Numbered from the stretch's first letter, positions 8,279-15,909 are shown. The stretch: 20,388 nt of DNA from a virus (IMGVR_UViG_3300025122_005324:1-20388), one strand, 5' to 3'. Notes: generated by a model from the sequence alone, not told the origin. Numbers and translations are program-made.

Positions 8279-8539
8279 ATGATGAATATAAATTTATTAG
8301 ACAAGATGACACGAAAATTTCTTTTAGGAGAAGAAAAAGAAGCTCCTACGATTCGTAATTGCGTTGAAAATGTAAATGAACTTTTAAATAAAATGAAGCC
8401 GCAATCTATGAGAGAAAGCAAACAAATCAATGCAGCTAAAGAGCATTTAAACGAAATTAAAAAATTAGCAAGAAGGCTTGAAGGTCAAGTACTTCAACTC
8501 GAAGAGCAAATTGAACTCTTAGAAGAGGGAAAAAAATAA
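8279..8539 (+). CDS. Small coiled-coil protein (86 aa)
   Basis: Two adjacent ATGs (8279 and 8282) could start it; a TAGGAAA element lies about 11-14 nt upstream. Residues 1-17 include KMTRKFLLGE followed by Glu, another short helix ending in a phi-x-E-like motif. Residues 25-86 are a long charged heptad-like helix (VENVNELLNKM, LEGQVLQLEEQIELLEEG), probably a dimeric coiled coil. Its stop overlaps the next start (TAATG), so it is coupled to the 1483-residue fusion and may be a partner, chaperone or scaffold for it. No family recognised. Confidence 0.6.
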   Translation: MMNINLLDKMTRKFLLGEEKEAPTIRNCVENVNELLNKMKPQSMRESKQINAAKEHLNEIKKLARRLEGQVLQLEEQIELLEEGKK

Positions 8540-11500
8540 TGGGTGGCGCCGCCGGACATATGGCACATCCTTTTGATTTGCCCGAAGTTAATACAGGTAA
8601 TGATTTAATTAATTTTTTTGAAGAAGCCGCAGAATATCTTGCGACAAATCCTGCCAGCGTAAAAATTGATGGGGTTAATGTAAGCTTTAAATTAATTGAT
8701 GGCCTTCACGGAAAAGAATTTGCTGTTGATCGCGGCAGTACAAAACCTATTGACATTGAAGGTATAACATTAAGCAGAGTTGGCGAAAGATTTCCAGAAG
8801 GCCATGGAATGCGCCCAGCAATTACAACTTTATTAAATATTTTTAATAGAGCCCTACCAAATATACAAGATGAATTACAAAGATTAGGAATGTGGGAGAA
8901 TCCTACAATATTTTTAAATACTGAATATGTTACAAAAGGCAAAACAAATGTTCAAGAGTATGATAAAAACTTTTTAGCTATTCATGGCGTTAATCAATTT
9001 TATGAAAAAACAAATGCAAGAACTGGTGCGCAAAGGCCTGGTGCAGAAAGGCCAATGGGAAATAAAGCGCCGAGTTCTGAAATATCTTACGATGATGAAG
9101 TATTCAATTCTTTAATTGAGAAAGTTAGACCAGTCGCTGCAGAATTTGATTTTGAAATATATGGCAGCGTTCCAACAACATCTGTTGCGAGTGCTGATTT
9201 TTCTTCTACTCTCGCGACTCCATTTCCTGTAAACTACGGATATGATGAAGAAGGGAAACTTTTTTCAGATACAAAACCATTAGGACAATGGTTAGATGAA
9301 ACTAACAATCCCAGAGGTGCATTTGTTGTTTTGGCAAATGGAAAGAAAGTAGGTGCTTTAAGTAAACTTATTTATACAGAAATTTTAAATGGAACACCTA
9401 TGACAGAATTGTTGGCTGTTGGAGAAGAATTTTGGGATAGCGTAAAGAAGGGTGCGCCATTGGAAGGAACAGATGTTGAAAAAGCCGTCGACGGAGCAGT
9501 TTTCTATCATACCACAAGAATGCTGGGGAACGATGTCTTAAAAACGCTAACTAGTGATATGGGCCCTGTTGAAAGCCACGAAGGAGCCGTTGTGAGAGGC
9601 ATTTCTTCCGTTCCAGTTAAAATAACTGGAGAATTTATACTTGGTGGACTTCAAACTGGCTTTCGAGAGCATAAAGAGTTAAATGAACAATTAGAAGAAA
9701 AGCGACATCTTGCATTAATTCCGGGAGGTTTTAAGCCGCCGCATAAAGGCCATTTAGAAATGGTTAAATTTTATTATAAAAATGTTGGCCGCGGCGGGAA
9801 AGTAATAGTTTTAATGGGAAGCGGCGGAAAATCACCGAGAACAATAAATGGGAGGCCAATAACTTTACAAGATTCAATGGATATTTGGGAAACTTATTTA
9901 AGAAACGACCCAGAAATCGAATGGCCATCAGATAGAATTGAATTTCAAAATGTAGAAGGCGCCGGCCCAATTGCTCCTATTATAGATTACGTAAGAGAAC
10001 AAGCAGATCCAGAAACAGAAGTAATCCATTTGGGCGCAGGCGAAAAAGATGCCGGAAGATGGAAGATGATGATGGATAGCCCAAAAAATAATCCGAGAGG
10101 TGTTGAAATACGTATTGCACCAGCACCAAATTTATTTGATGCACAAGGAAATCCTTTAAGCGCTTCAGCAATGCGTCAAGCTGTTGAAGAAAAAGATTTA
10201 GAAACTTTCAAAAATTATATTCCCGATACAAGCCTCCACATGGCTGAAGATATATATATTAAATTAAGAGGAGCTATGTTAATGGAAGGAAAGGAGGACA
10301 GCCCACTTCCGTTGGGTATATTTCTCGGGCTAATTGAAGAAACTTTAGATGAAAAAGAAAATTTATTAACAGAACGGCGGCCGCCGGACCTGGATTTGCC
10401 GCCGCTGCCACCAGATGATTGGAAAATAGAAGATAGAGAACTTTTCACTCCGCCGGCAATCAGAACAGACCCACCTGAACCAATTGATCCTTTAAGGGCT
10501 AAATTGCTTCAATCTTATACAAGCGGCCCAAATCGTGAAGCGTGGACTTGGGAGAAAGGCTATATATGGAGAGAAATAATACCGAATGAATCATGCCATC
10601 CGAATTGCACTCAAAAAGATGTTGAAAATATTTATAAAAACAAGATTTTTCCCGACATAGAAGAAGCTATATTAGAAACAGAGATAACTCATGGGATCCC
10701 AAAACGTCATCCATATAAAGACAGATACGGAATATGGCAACCTAAAAGACGTTATGAGTCCGGACCGATTGGGGATATATACCTAGCTAACGAAGAAGAT
10801 CTCAAAAAATGGGGGCACAGATCGTTGGCGCCAGAGGAAGAAAAAGAAGTAAAAAGACATGAACTTGGTGGGCATGCAGTTGATTTTTCGGCCGTAACGA
10901 GAGAGCTAAAGAACAAATCGGGATCTGTTGGGAAACCGTTGACAAAAGATATTTTATATCGATTGGCTCAAAGTGGGCGCGATCTTAAGAAAATGAAAGA
11001 AGCATTCCCATGGTTGTCAATAGGAGGAGGAGAAGATAGGTGGGAATTTCCCCAAGAATTGTATGTTGGTATAGTAACGGCGCGCCCGAATTTACCACGC
11101 TATCACCAAATAAAGGGCACGGGCAGCGATTGGAAATTTACAGCAAAAGATATCGCTGATATTCGCTCTGGTAACTTTACTTGGCCAGCTCAGGGAAAAG
11201 AATGGTCGCCCGGGCCAATACCCTATCGTGATCGACAAAGGCTGCAAAAAGCACTGCTGCACAACAAAGATCTTGGAATTGGCCCAAGCGATGAAGAGAT
11301 GGCAGATATTTTCAATCAAGTTTCACAAGTAGATCCAATTCAAGATCCAATTCAAGAACCAACAATGGTTGCAGAAAATACATTTTCATCAAATGAACTT
11401 TTACGATTAATTGAAGGTGTTATGGCACACGCTCGCAACGATGATCTTAAAATATGGAATGATGAAGCTTTAGAGGCCGCCAATAAAAATGAAGATGAAG

Positions 11501-12990
11501 AATTAGAAGAAGCGTCTTCAATGGCTGGTGGAAATGTCGCTGGTGCGTCCGGAGCGGCTGGAAACAAGCCTCCTGGTAGTCGCGATGATGAATATTTAAT
11601 TAGAGAAGAAGAGGAAGATCCGCCTGTAGAGCCCGTAAAGCCAGTTACTAGACGAGATCCTGAGCCCGAAGGTACGCATAAAGGCTCTGAGGATTATTGG
11701 CTAACAAAAAAGGGTCGTAGGCCCCTAGGAGATGTTTTTAAATCTCCGCCACCACCAAAACCTTCAGAAGATTTGATGCGGCGGTGGAAGGGCGACAAAG
11801 GTAAGAGTGATGAAGAGTGGTTAAAAAGTATGACCGGCGACGAGATGGATCAAATAATGGCTCACCGAGAGTATCACAGTGCAATTAAAAAAATGATAGA
11901 TCCATTCGGAGGGCCGCAAGCAGGGCGAAAAAGAGGTATCGAAACGACAAGCATGATGCCCGGTTATAAGCAATATTTAAAATTGTATAGCGACATAGAA
12001 CCACCAGAAAAGATTGATACTGAAAAAATAATTTCAAAACAAAAAGAAGATATGATAAATAAATGGACCAGCGGTAAAGATAAAGAAAGAATGATTAATT
12101 TTATTAAAAAAAAGCATATGATTGGCAGACCAGAACCGCTAGCTCCAGAATTGAGCATAACTAAAAGAACCGGCCGGGCATTTGTGAAATCTCAATCGGA
12201 AAAAGCACTAGAAGACCAAAGAGTAGAATATATATACCAAAAAGAATATTTGCCATTTATACTTGATGCAATAAAAAATGTTCCTATTGGGGTTGTTTCT
12301 GGCTATTCACAAGGAAAGGCTCACCGCGGCAAATATGGGCAAGAATTTGGATCACATTCCCATAAAATAGGGGGCGGTAAAGAACATCAAAAAATTAGTT
12401 TATACACAAAAGAAATACAGCAAAGAGCAAAAAAATCAGGTCGGAGTTATGAAGATCAACTTAGAAGGACCGTGAACCATGAAATTGAACATGCAATCGA
12501 TAAGCGGTATCAGCTTGAAAGAAGCCCACGAGCCGCAGAACGAGAGGCTCGCGAACCATGGCGATCTGCAGATCGCAGCGGCTGGCTATCAAGTGAACAA
12601 GCACAATTAATTAATACTGTGGCCGACCCGGGCATGGCGTATACCGAAAGTCCCCAAGAAGAAGGGGGAGGATTTATATACAATAGCTGGGTCGAATACG
12701 CGCAACGCCCAACTGAATTTCGCTCTTTTGTTAAAACAGATTTGCAAAAAGATACTCCATGGACGCCGGCAGAAGTAAAAAAAGCATGGGAAAAAGGCAA
12801 GTCTTCAAAAGGGAATAATATCTGGAAAGCTATGGATTGTAGTGATCCTGCCAAATGTGCACATGTTATTAATTCTATAGCAAAAGCAGAACCAGCACAA
12901 AAACCCACAAGAATGGTTGCAGAACAAAAAAATGATGAGCTTGTTGAAGAAGTTATGAACTATTTACTACATAAGAATGGAGCAAAATAA
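8539..12990 (+). CDS. Fusion of ligase-like adenylyltransferase, HxGH nucleotidyltransferase and two metallopeptidase-like domains (1483 aa)
   Basis: Domain 1 (about 30-375) has covalent nucleotidyltransferase motifs: K42-I-D-G (motif I), FLNTEYV with E129 (III), HEGAVVR at 347-353 (IV) and VKITGEF at 360-366 (V). These suit an ATP-dependent RNA/DNA ligase fold. Domain 2 (about 390-560) is a cytidylyl/adenylyltransferase: GGFKPPHKGH at 396-405 and the terminal SASAMR at 541-546. Domains 3 and 4 carry HELGGH (774-779) and HEIEH (1314-1318), with acidic residues downstream (E836/E840; E1386/E1393) as possible third zinc ligands. Each is followed by a similar tail (P-T-x-M-V-A-E). LIE before Gly960 and LEE before Ala992 are possible processing sites. 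Ligase-like plus HxGH fusions are, as I recall, known in marine T4-like phages and suggest RNA or NAD repair; peptidases added behind them are unusual. Substrates unknown. Confidence 0.7.
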   Translation: MGGAAGHMAHPFDLPEVNTGNDLINFFEEAAEYLATNPASVKIDGVNVSFKLIDGLHGKEFAVDRGSTKPIDIEGITLSRVGERFPEGHGMRPAITTLLNIFNRALPNIQDELQRLGMWENPTIFLNTEYVTKGKTNVQEYDKNFLAIHGVNQFYEKTNARTGAQRPGAERPMGNKAPSSEISYDDEVFNSLIEKVRPVAAEFDFEIYGSVPTTSVASADFSSTLATPFPVNYGYDEEGKLFSDTKPLGQWLDETNNPRGAFVVLANGKKVGALSKLIYTEILNGTPMTELLAVGEEFWDSVKKGAPLEGTDVEKAVDGAVFYHTTRMLGNDVLKTLTSDMGPVESHEGAVVRGISSVPVKITGEFILGGLQTGFREHKELNEQLEEKRHLALIPGGFKPPHKGHLEMVKFYYKNVGRGGKVIVLMGSGGKSPRTINGRPITLQDSMDIWETYLRNDPEIEWPSDRIEFQNVEGAGPIAPIIDYVREQADPETEVIHLGAGEKDAGRWKMMMDSPKNNPRGVEIRIAPAPNLFDAQGNPLSASAMRQAVEEKDLETFKNYIPDTSLHMAEDIYIKLRGAMLMEGKEDSPLPLGIFLGLIEETLDEKENLLTERRPPDLDLPPLPPDDWKIEDRELFTPPAIRTDPPEPIDPLRAKLLQSYTSGPNREAWTWEKGYIWREIIPNESCHPNCTQKDVENIYKNKIFPDIEEAILETEITHGIPKRHPYKDRYGIWQPKRRYESGPIGDIYLANEEDLKKWGHRSLAPEEEKEVKRHELGGHAVDFSAVTRELKNKSGSVGKPLTKDILYRLAQSGRDLKKMKEAFPWLSIGGGEDRWEFPQELYVGIVTARPNLPRYHQIKGTGSDWKFTAKDIADIRSGNFTWPAQGKEWSPGPIPYRDRQRLQKALLHNKDLGIGPSDEEMADIFNQVSQVDPIQDPIQEPTMVAENTFSSNELLRLIEGVMAHARNDDLKIWNDEALEAANKNEDEELEEASSMAGGNVAGASGAAGNKPPGSRDDEYLIREEEEDPPVEPVKPVTRRDPEPEGTHKGSEDYWLTKKGRRPLGDVFKSPPPPKPSEDLMRRWKGDKGKSDEEWLKSMTGDEMDQIMAHREYHSAIKKMIDPFGGPQAGRKRGIETTSMMPGYKQYLKLYSDIEPPEKIDTEKIISKQKEDMINKWTSGKDKERMINFIKKKHMIGRPEPLAPELSITKRTGRAFVKSQSEKALEDQRVEYIYQKEYLPFILDAIKNVPIGVVSGYSQGKAHRGKYGQEFGSHSHKIGGGKEHQKISLYTKEIQQRAKKSGRSYEDQLRRTVNHEIEHAIDKRYQLERSPRAAEREAREPWRSADRSGWLSSEQAQLINTVADPGMAYTESPQEEGGGFIYNSWVEYAQRPTEFRSFVKTDLQKDTPWTPAEVKKAWEKGKSSKGNNIWKAMDCSDPAKCAHVINSIAKAEPAQKPTRMVAEQKNDELVEEVMNYLLHKNGAK
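10267..10284 (+). promoter_or_regulatory. Possible internal ribosome binding site at a domain boundary
   Basis: AGAGGAG at 10267-10273 lies 8 nt before an in-frame ATG at 10282 (codon 582); another in-frame ATG at 10276 is too close to the element. The position is just after the nucleotidyltransferase domain. An independent C-terminal product with both metallopeptidase-like domains could start here. Purine-rich codons could mimic this by chance. Confidence 0.35.
11359..11424 (+). repeat. Tail repeat, copy 1 (P-T-M-V-A-E ... N-E-L ... V-M)
   Basis: Residues 941-962 of the 1483-residue protein (PTMVAENTFSSNELLRLIEG, then VM) follow the HELGGH domain. They match the end of the protein in order and spacing: PT, MVAE, an N/D-E-L turn, then a helix ending in VM. 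Several codons are identical, including the ATGGTTGCAGAA core. Confidence 0.6.
12904..12957 (+). repeat. Tail repeat, copy 2, at the C-terminus
   Basis: Residues 1456-1473 (PTRMVAEQKNDELVEEVM) follow the HEIEH domain and end the gene. They share the ATGGTTGCAGAA core with copy 1. Together with the two HExxH domains they suggest an internal duplication of a peptidase-plus-tail unit. Confidence 0.6.
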
Positions 12991-13772
12991 TGCAAATTAA
13001 TCGTCACAAGTTTATTGATGGATTGTTAGAAGAGCAAAAACTTCGTGCAATTATACGAAAAGGCATCGGAATAATCTTAGAAAAAAGAAAGCAAAATTCA
13101 AAATTGTTGCGAGAAGAATTGCAATTAAAACAAATAGTTCGAAGCTTAATTAAAGAAGCTACAAAGAAAAATATTAAACAACACGATAGCACTGGAATGA
13201 ATGCATTAGAAGTTTTAGTTACCTCAACAAATTTTTTGGATGAATTGAAAGGCGAGTATATATTACTGAGAACAAATGTAGAGCAAAGAGACTCTTTTAA
13301 ACAACATGTTATGAATGCAATTGAGAATATGTTTGCTCGCGATGAACTTAATAGAGAACCAGATGAAGAAGAGCGAGAAAGAGAAGAAGAAAAGCCAGAA
13401 TCTAATGTGGGAGTAACGCCTGAAAGTGATGTGGAAGATCAAGATGATATTGCAGTACAAATAACGGAAGCTTTATTGGCCCTCAATGAACAAGAAACAT
13501 CAAGTGCAGCTAAAAGTACATTTGCCGTACTTCCAGACATGGAAAGAACTGGTGCGATTCGCGCTAAAAGCGCTTGGAATAAAGTTGAAGAATTGCTTAT
13601 TTCTGCGTTGTCTGGTTTGCCACTTGAAGAAGATCGACAAACATTTAAGAAATATTTGCTATTAAACTTTACGGGTGCGCCACATCCTGAAACTGGAAAA
13701 TGGGTACCTGGATATTTTGAACAATGGGAAGCAGAAATTAGTGGTGTAACCCCAGAGGCTCCAGCAGCATAA
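12990..13772 (+). CDS. Charged helical protein, possible core or scaffold component (260 aa)
   Basis: It starts on the stop of the preceding gene (TAATG). Residues 1-60 are strongly basic and helical (FIDGLLEEQKLRAIIRKGIG, then ELQLKQIVRSLIKEATKK), with IKE before Ala at 54-57 as a candidate cleavage site. Residues 65-115 are another helical part. Residues 120-150 are an acidic Glu/Asp/Arg linker. Residues 150-260 form a second domain with aromatic residues near the end (LLNFTGAPHPETGKWVPGYF). No family or catalytic motif recognised. It is the last gene of the coupled run, with 157 nt of noncoding DNA after it. Basic helix plus acidic linker resembles scaffold-type proteins only in a general way. 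Confidence 0.6.
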   Translation: MQINRHKFIDGLLEEQKLRAIIRKGIGIILEKRKQNSKLLREELQLKQIVRSLIKEATKKNIKQHDSTGMNALEVLVTSTNFLDELKGEYILLRTNVEQRDSFKQHVMNAIENMFARDELNREPDEEEREREEEKPESNVGVTPESDVEDQDDIAVQITEALLALNEQETSSAAKSTFAVLPDMERTGAIRAKSAWNKVEELLISALSGLPLEEDRQTFKKYLLLNFTGAPHPETGKWVPGYFEQWEAEISGVTPEAPAA

Positions 13773-13929
13773 TTCACCCCCCGACATCATTTTTTCAAAT
13801 CAAAAAGAATCAATCAAAAATGAAAAGAAAAGAAAAAATCTGATAAGATTGAAAAAGGTTGAAAAGAAGTGAAATGAAATCAACCAACCGTCCGACCAAG
13901 GGTATCATGTTTTCGGAGAAATTTTAAGA
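13773..13929 (+). other. Purine-rich intergenic region with short inverted repeats
   Basis: This 157-nt gap is the largest noncoding stretch in the left two thirds. It is A/G-rich on this strand. It holds a 5-bp hairpin (AATCT-GATA-AGATT, 13837-13850) and a looser pair GGTTGA/TCAACC (13857-13862 and 13880-13885). A C6 run followed by T6 occurs near the start, without a stem strong enough to call a terminator. GGAGA at 13916-13920 is the ribosome binding site of the next gene. A promoter for that gene probably lies here, but no clear -35/-10 pair is seen. Confidence 0.4.
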
Positions 13930-14301
13930 ATGAATTGGAAAAAAAGAAAATGGCACGGCAAAAACGAGCGATACAGCCTCTCAAAAAAATTGAAGAGAGA
14001 AGAAAAAACAACTGAAGAATTTGAAATCATGCTCAATCAATTGTCACTGGAAGAAGTGATTGGTTTGAAATTGGAGTTGGCTTCTAAAGTTTTTGGTGGA
14101 AAATCCTATGGTCTTCCAATCTGGCACTCAATGAAAGATATTGTAAATGATGCAGTACTAAAATATGCTTTATCAGCTTGTAGAACCAAAAGAGAAGCTG
14201 CAAGATTTTTAGGTTTAAAACCACAGAATTTGAATAACGTACTTAAAAAGTATAATGTTGAAAGTTTTTTCGAAAAAGAGCTTAAAAAGCTTGACAAGTG
14301 A
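13930..14301 (+). CDS. DNA-binding protein with C-terminal Fis-type helix-turn-helix (123 aa)
   Basis: ATG 13930 follows GGAGA by 9 nt. Residues 1-30 are very basic (KKRKWHGKNERYSLSKKLKR). Residues 30-70 are helical. Residues 78-110 read as a Fis/NtrC-type HTH: ALSACRTKREAARFLGLK, then NLNNVLKKYNV, matching the family pattern (A-L-x-x-C/G-N-R-T-x-A-A-x-x-L-G-I-x-x-x-T-L-x-x-x-L-K-K-Y). There is no sigma54 AAA+ domain, so it cannot be an NtrC-type activator by itself; a nucleoid-like or regulatory role is more likely. The tmRNA promoter's -35 element lies in its last codons, so it may autoregulate or control the downstream cluster; that is inference. HTH assignment fairly sure, targets unknown. 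Confidence 0.75.
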   Translation: MNWKKRKWHGKNERYSLSKKLKREEKTTEEFEIMLNQLSLEEVIGLKLELASKVFGGKSYGLPIWHSMKDIVNDAVLKYALSACRTKREAARFLGLKPQNLNNVLKKYNVESFFEKELKKLDK

Positions 14302-14319
14302 TATATAATATAATATATT
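14291..14319 (+). promoter_or_regulatory. Sigma70-type promoter for the tmRNA
   Basis: A perfect TTGACA (14291-14296) is followed after 17 nt by TATATT (14314-14319), inside an AT repeat that offers alternative TATAAT hexamers at worse spacing. Transcription would start near 14326, about 20 nt before the mature tmRNA 5' end. The -35 overlaps the final codons and stop of the upstream HTH gene. Confidence 0.75.
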
Positions 14320-14345
14320 GTTTAATAACATGTTCTTTAAAATAT

Positions 14346-14725
14346 GGGGGCGAAATGGTTTCGACAAAGTAGAGAGATTGTTTTGTGCAAGACTGTGTAA
14401 GTATCACAGTAAAAATACTTAAACTTTATAAATGCCAACGATAACGTTGAATTTGATTACGCCTTAGCTGCATAATCGGAAGTTGTTAGTGACTTTCTTA
14501 AAGAACACTAATTGTTTTCAGTTTTAAAAAAAGCTGGTGGTACGCGCAAGCGGGATTTTAATTGTATAGGAAACTATATAAATTTGGTAGCCAACACCTT
14601 AAGTTGGTGAATGGATTCCCTGATTTAATCGGGTGGCTGGTACATCGGCGGTGATTGTGCCTATTCTTGTGAATGACAAGATATTTGAACTATTTTGGAC
14701 CCGAGTTCGATTCTCGGCGCCTCCA
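14346..14725 (+). ncRNA. ssrA: Transfer-messenger RNA (tmRNA), one-piece
   Basis: The 5' end GGGGGCG (14346-14352) pairs over 7 bp with CGCCTCC (14718-14724). The third pair is G-U, the alanyl-tRNA synthetase identity element. The T arm is CCGAG-TTCGATT-CTCGG (14701-14717) and the discriminator is A14725. The next bases are CTA rather than CCA, so CCA must be added after transcription. The tag frame runs 14434-14475 and encodes ANDNVEFDYALAA followed by TAA; with the charged alanine the tag is A-ANDNVEFDYALAA, ending in the usual ALAA degradation signal. tmRNA rescues stalled ribosomes with SmpB and marks the products for proteolysis. No smpB is seen here, so host SmpB would be used. Phage tmRNAs are known but uncommon. 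I did not resolve all pseudoknots. Confidence 0.95.
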
Positions 14726-14748
14726 CTATTTTTATACGGAGAAAATTT

Positions 14749-15909
14749 ATGAGTAATGAAGAATTTTTTGAAGAAGAGCTTGAAGAAGAATCTGTACAAG
14801 AAGAAGAGCCCGAACAAGAAGAGCCCGAACAAGAAGAGCAAGAAGAAGAATGGGACGTTCCAAATGATGAGCCTTTTGGTTTAAATGATTTTGATTTTGT
14901 AGAAGCATACGACGATGAACCAGCAGCTGATGATAGAATGCTGGAAGAAAATACTGCTAAAAGTGCTATAAATTGTGCCTTTCTCGGAATTGGCGGCGGT
15001 GGCGGAAAAATGGCCAAAGCCTTTTTGGACCTAGGGTTCAATAAGACTCTATTAATAAACACAACAGAGAAAGACCAACCAAATGGTGTTAATCCAGAGA
15101 ATTTTCTTTTGATTCCTGGAGCCGATGGTGTGGCAAAAGATATTAAATTAGGAAAAGAAGTACTAGGAAATAATAGCGCTCTCGTTGAAGACGCTCTTCG
15201 TACTCGAATTGGTAAAGTAGATTGGATTTTTGTTTTAGCTGGTGCCGGAGGAGGCACAGGCAGCGCAAGTCATGTTTTGCACAAATCAATGACTCGCTAT
15301 TTGTCTTCAATTGAAGCTGAAGGGAAAGTTGTTTATGTTGTCAGCAAACCTACGGCACAAGAATTGTTGAATCCAACTATTAAAGCAAATTGTGGAGTGA
15401 TGTTAAGAGACATAAAGAATCATCCTCACATTGTTATTGATAACGAAAAACAATTACAGCTTTTACGCGGAAAAGTGGGTATGCTTAATATGTACCCTGC
15501 CGCAAACACGAACTTTGCAAAACTTCTTGGCCAAGTGCTTAAGCTGGCTGACGAGCCTTCTCCAATTCAAGCTTTTGATTCAAAAGATCTTGAAAGATGT
15601 TTATCATCGAATGGTAGAATGCTTTTAGGAAGTACTGTTGTGAGAGATGCAACTAAACAAGATTTAGGAGCATCAATATTTCAAGGATGTTTAAAATCCT
15701 CGCCTTGCGCAGCACCTTCTAATCAGCCAAAAACAGGAGTTTTGCTTTTAATCATAACACCGGAAATGGGCGATAATCCCCAAATTAGTAATCGAATGGA
15801 AGCCGCCTTCTCTTATGTTGGTGGCCGAGCAGAAACTTTATTTTCTGGAGTGTATGTAAATGATAGATTGCCAGGTTTAATTGCTTTGACATTGCTTGGT
15901 GGAATGTAG
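14749..15909 (+). CDS. FtsZ/tubulin-family GTPase with acidic N-terminal tail (386 aa)
   Basis: ATG 14749 has CGGAGA 6-7 nt upstream; the frame extends 18 codons further left but only into the tmRNA. Residues 4-60 are an extremely acidic, low-complexity tail with EEPEQ repeats. The GTPase domain follows: T1-like GIGGGGGK (80-87), LINTTEKDQ at the position of FtsZ NTDAQAL, tubulin signature GAGGGTGS (165-172), and synergy loop AFDSKDLERCLSSNGRMLLG (275-294), which aligns with FtsZ NVDFADVRTVMSEMGMAMMG. D277 and D280 match the catalytic aspartates. The signature's last Gly is Ala and the T1 Asn is Lys. It lacks the usual C-terminal FtsZ tail and ends LLGGM. The loop is more FtsZ-like than PhuZ-like. 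It probably forms filaments that position phage DNA or alter host division; the role is inferred. Confidence 0.85.
   Translation: MSNEEFFEEELEEESVQEEEPEQEEPEQEEQEEEWDVPNDEPFGLNDFDFVEAYDDEPAADDRMLEENTAKSAINCAFLGIGGGGGKMAKAFLDLGFNKTLLINTTEKDQPNGVNPENFLLIPGADGVAKDIKLGKEVLGNNSALVEDALRTRIGKVDWIFVLAGAGGGTGSASHVLHKSMTRYLSSIEAEGKVVYVVSKPTAQELLNPTIKANCGVMLRDIKNHPHIVIDNEKQLQLLRGKVGMLNMYPAANTNFAKLLGQVLKLADEPSPIQAFDSKDLERCLSSNGRMLLGSTVVRDATKQDLGASIFQGCLKSSPCAAPSNQPKTGVLLLIITPEMGDNPQISNRMEAAFSYVGGRAETLFSGVYVNDRLPGLIALTLLGGM
14803..14838 (+). repeat. Tandem repeat encoding EEPEQ units
   Basis: Two exact 15-nt units (GAAGAGCCCGAACAA) and a partial third encode the Glu-rich N-terminal tail of the FtsZ-like protein. 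Length could vary by slippage between related phages. Confidence 0.8.

Noticed and set aside
13773-13929. Rho-independent terminator after the 260-aa gene.
   Set aside because: There is a T6 run, but no GC-rich stem before it; the hairpins present are short, AT-rich and lack a following T tract.
14706-14725. tmRNA 3' end as a phage or island attachment site.
   Set aside because: tmRNA ends are common integration sites, but no second copy of this segment and no integrase gene is present in the window.
14661-15257. 198-residue minus-strand frame rich in serine.
   Set aside because: The serine run is the complement of the GAA/GAG repeat in the FtsZ-like gene, and the frame runs into the tmRNA.
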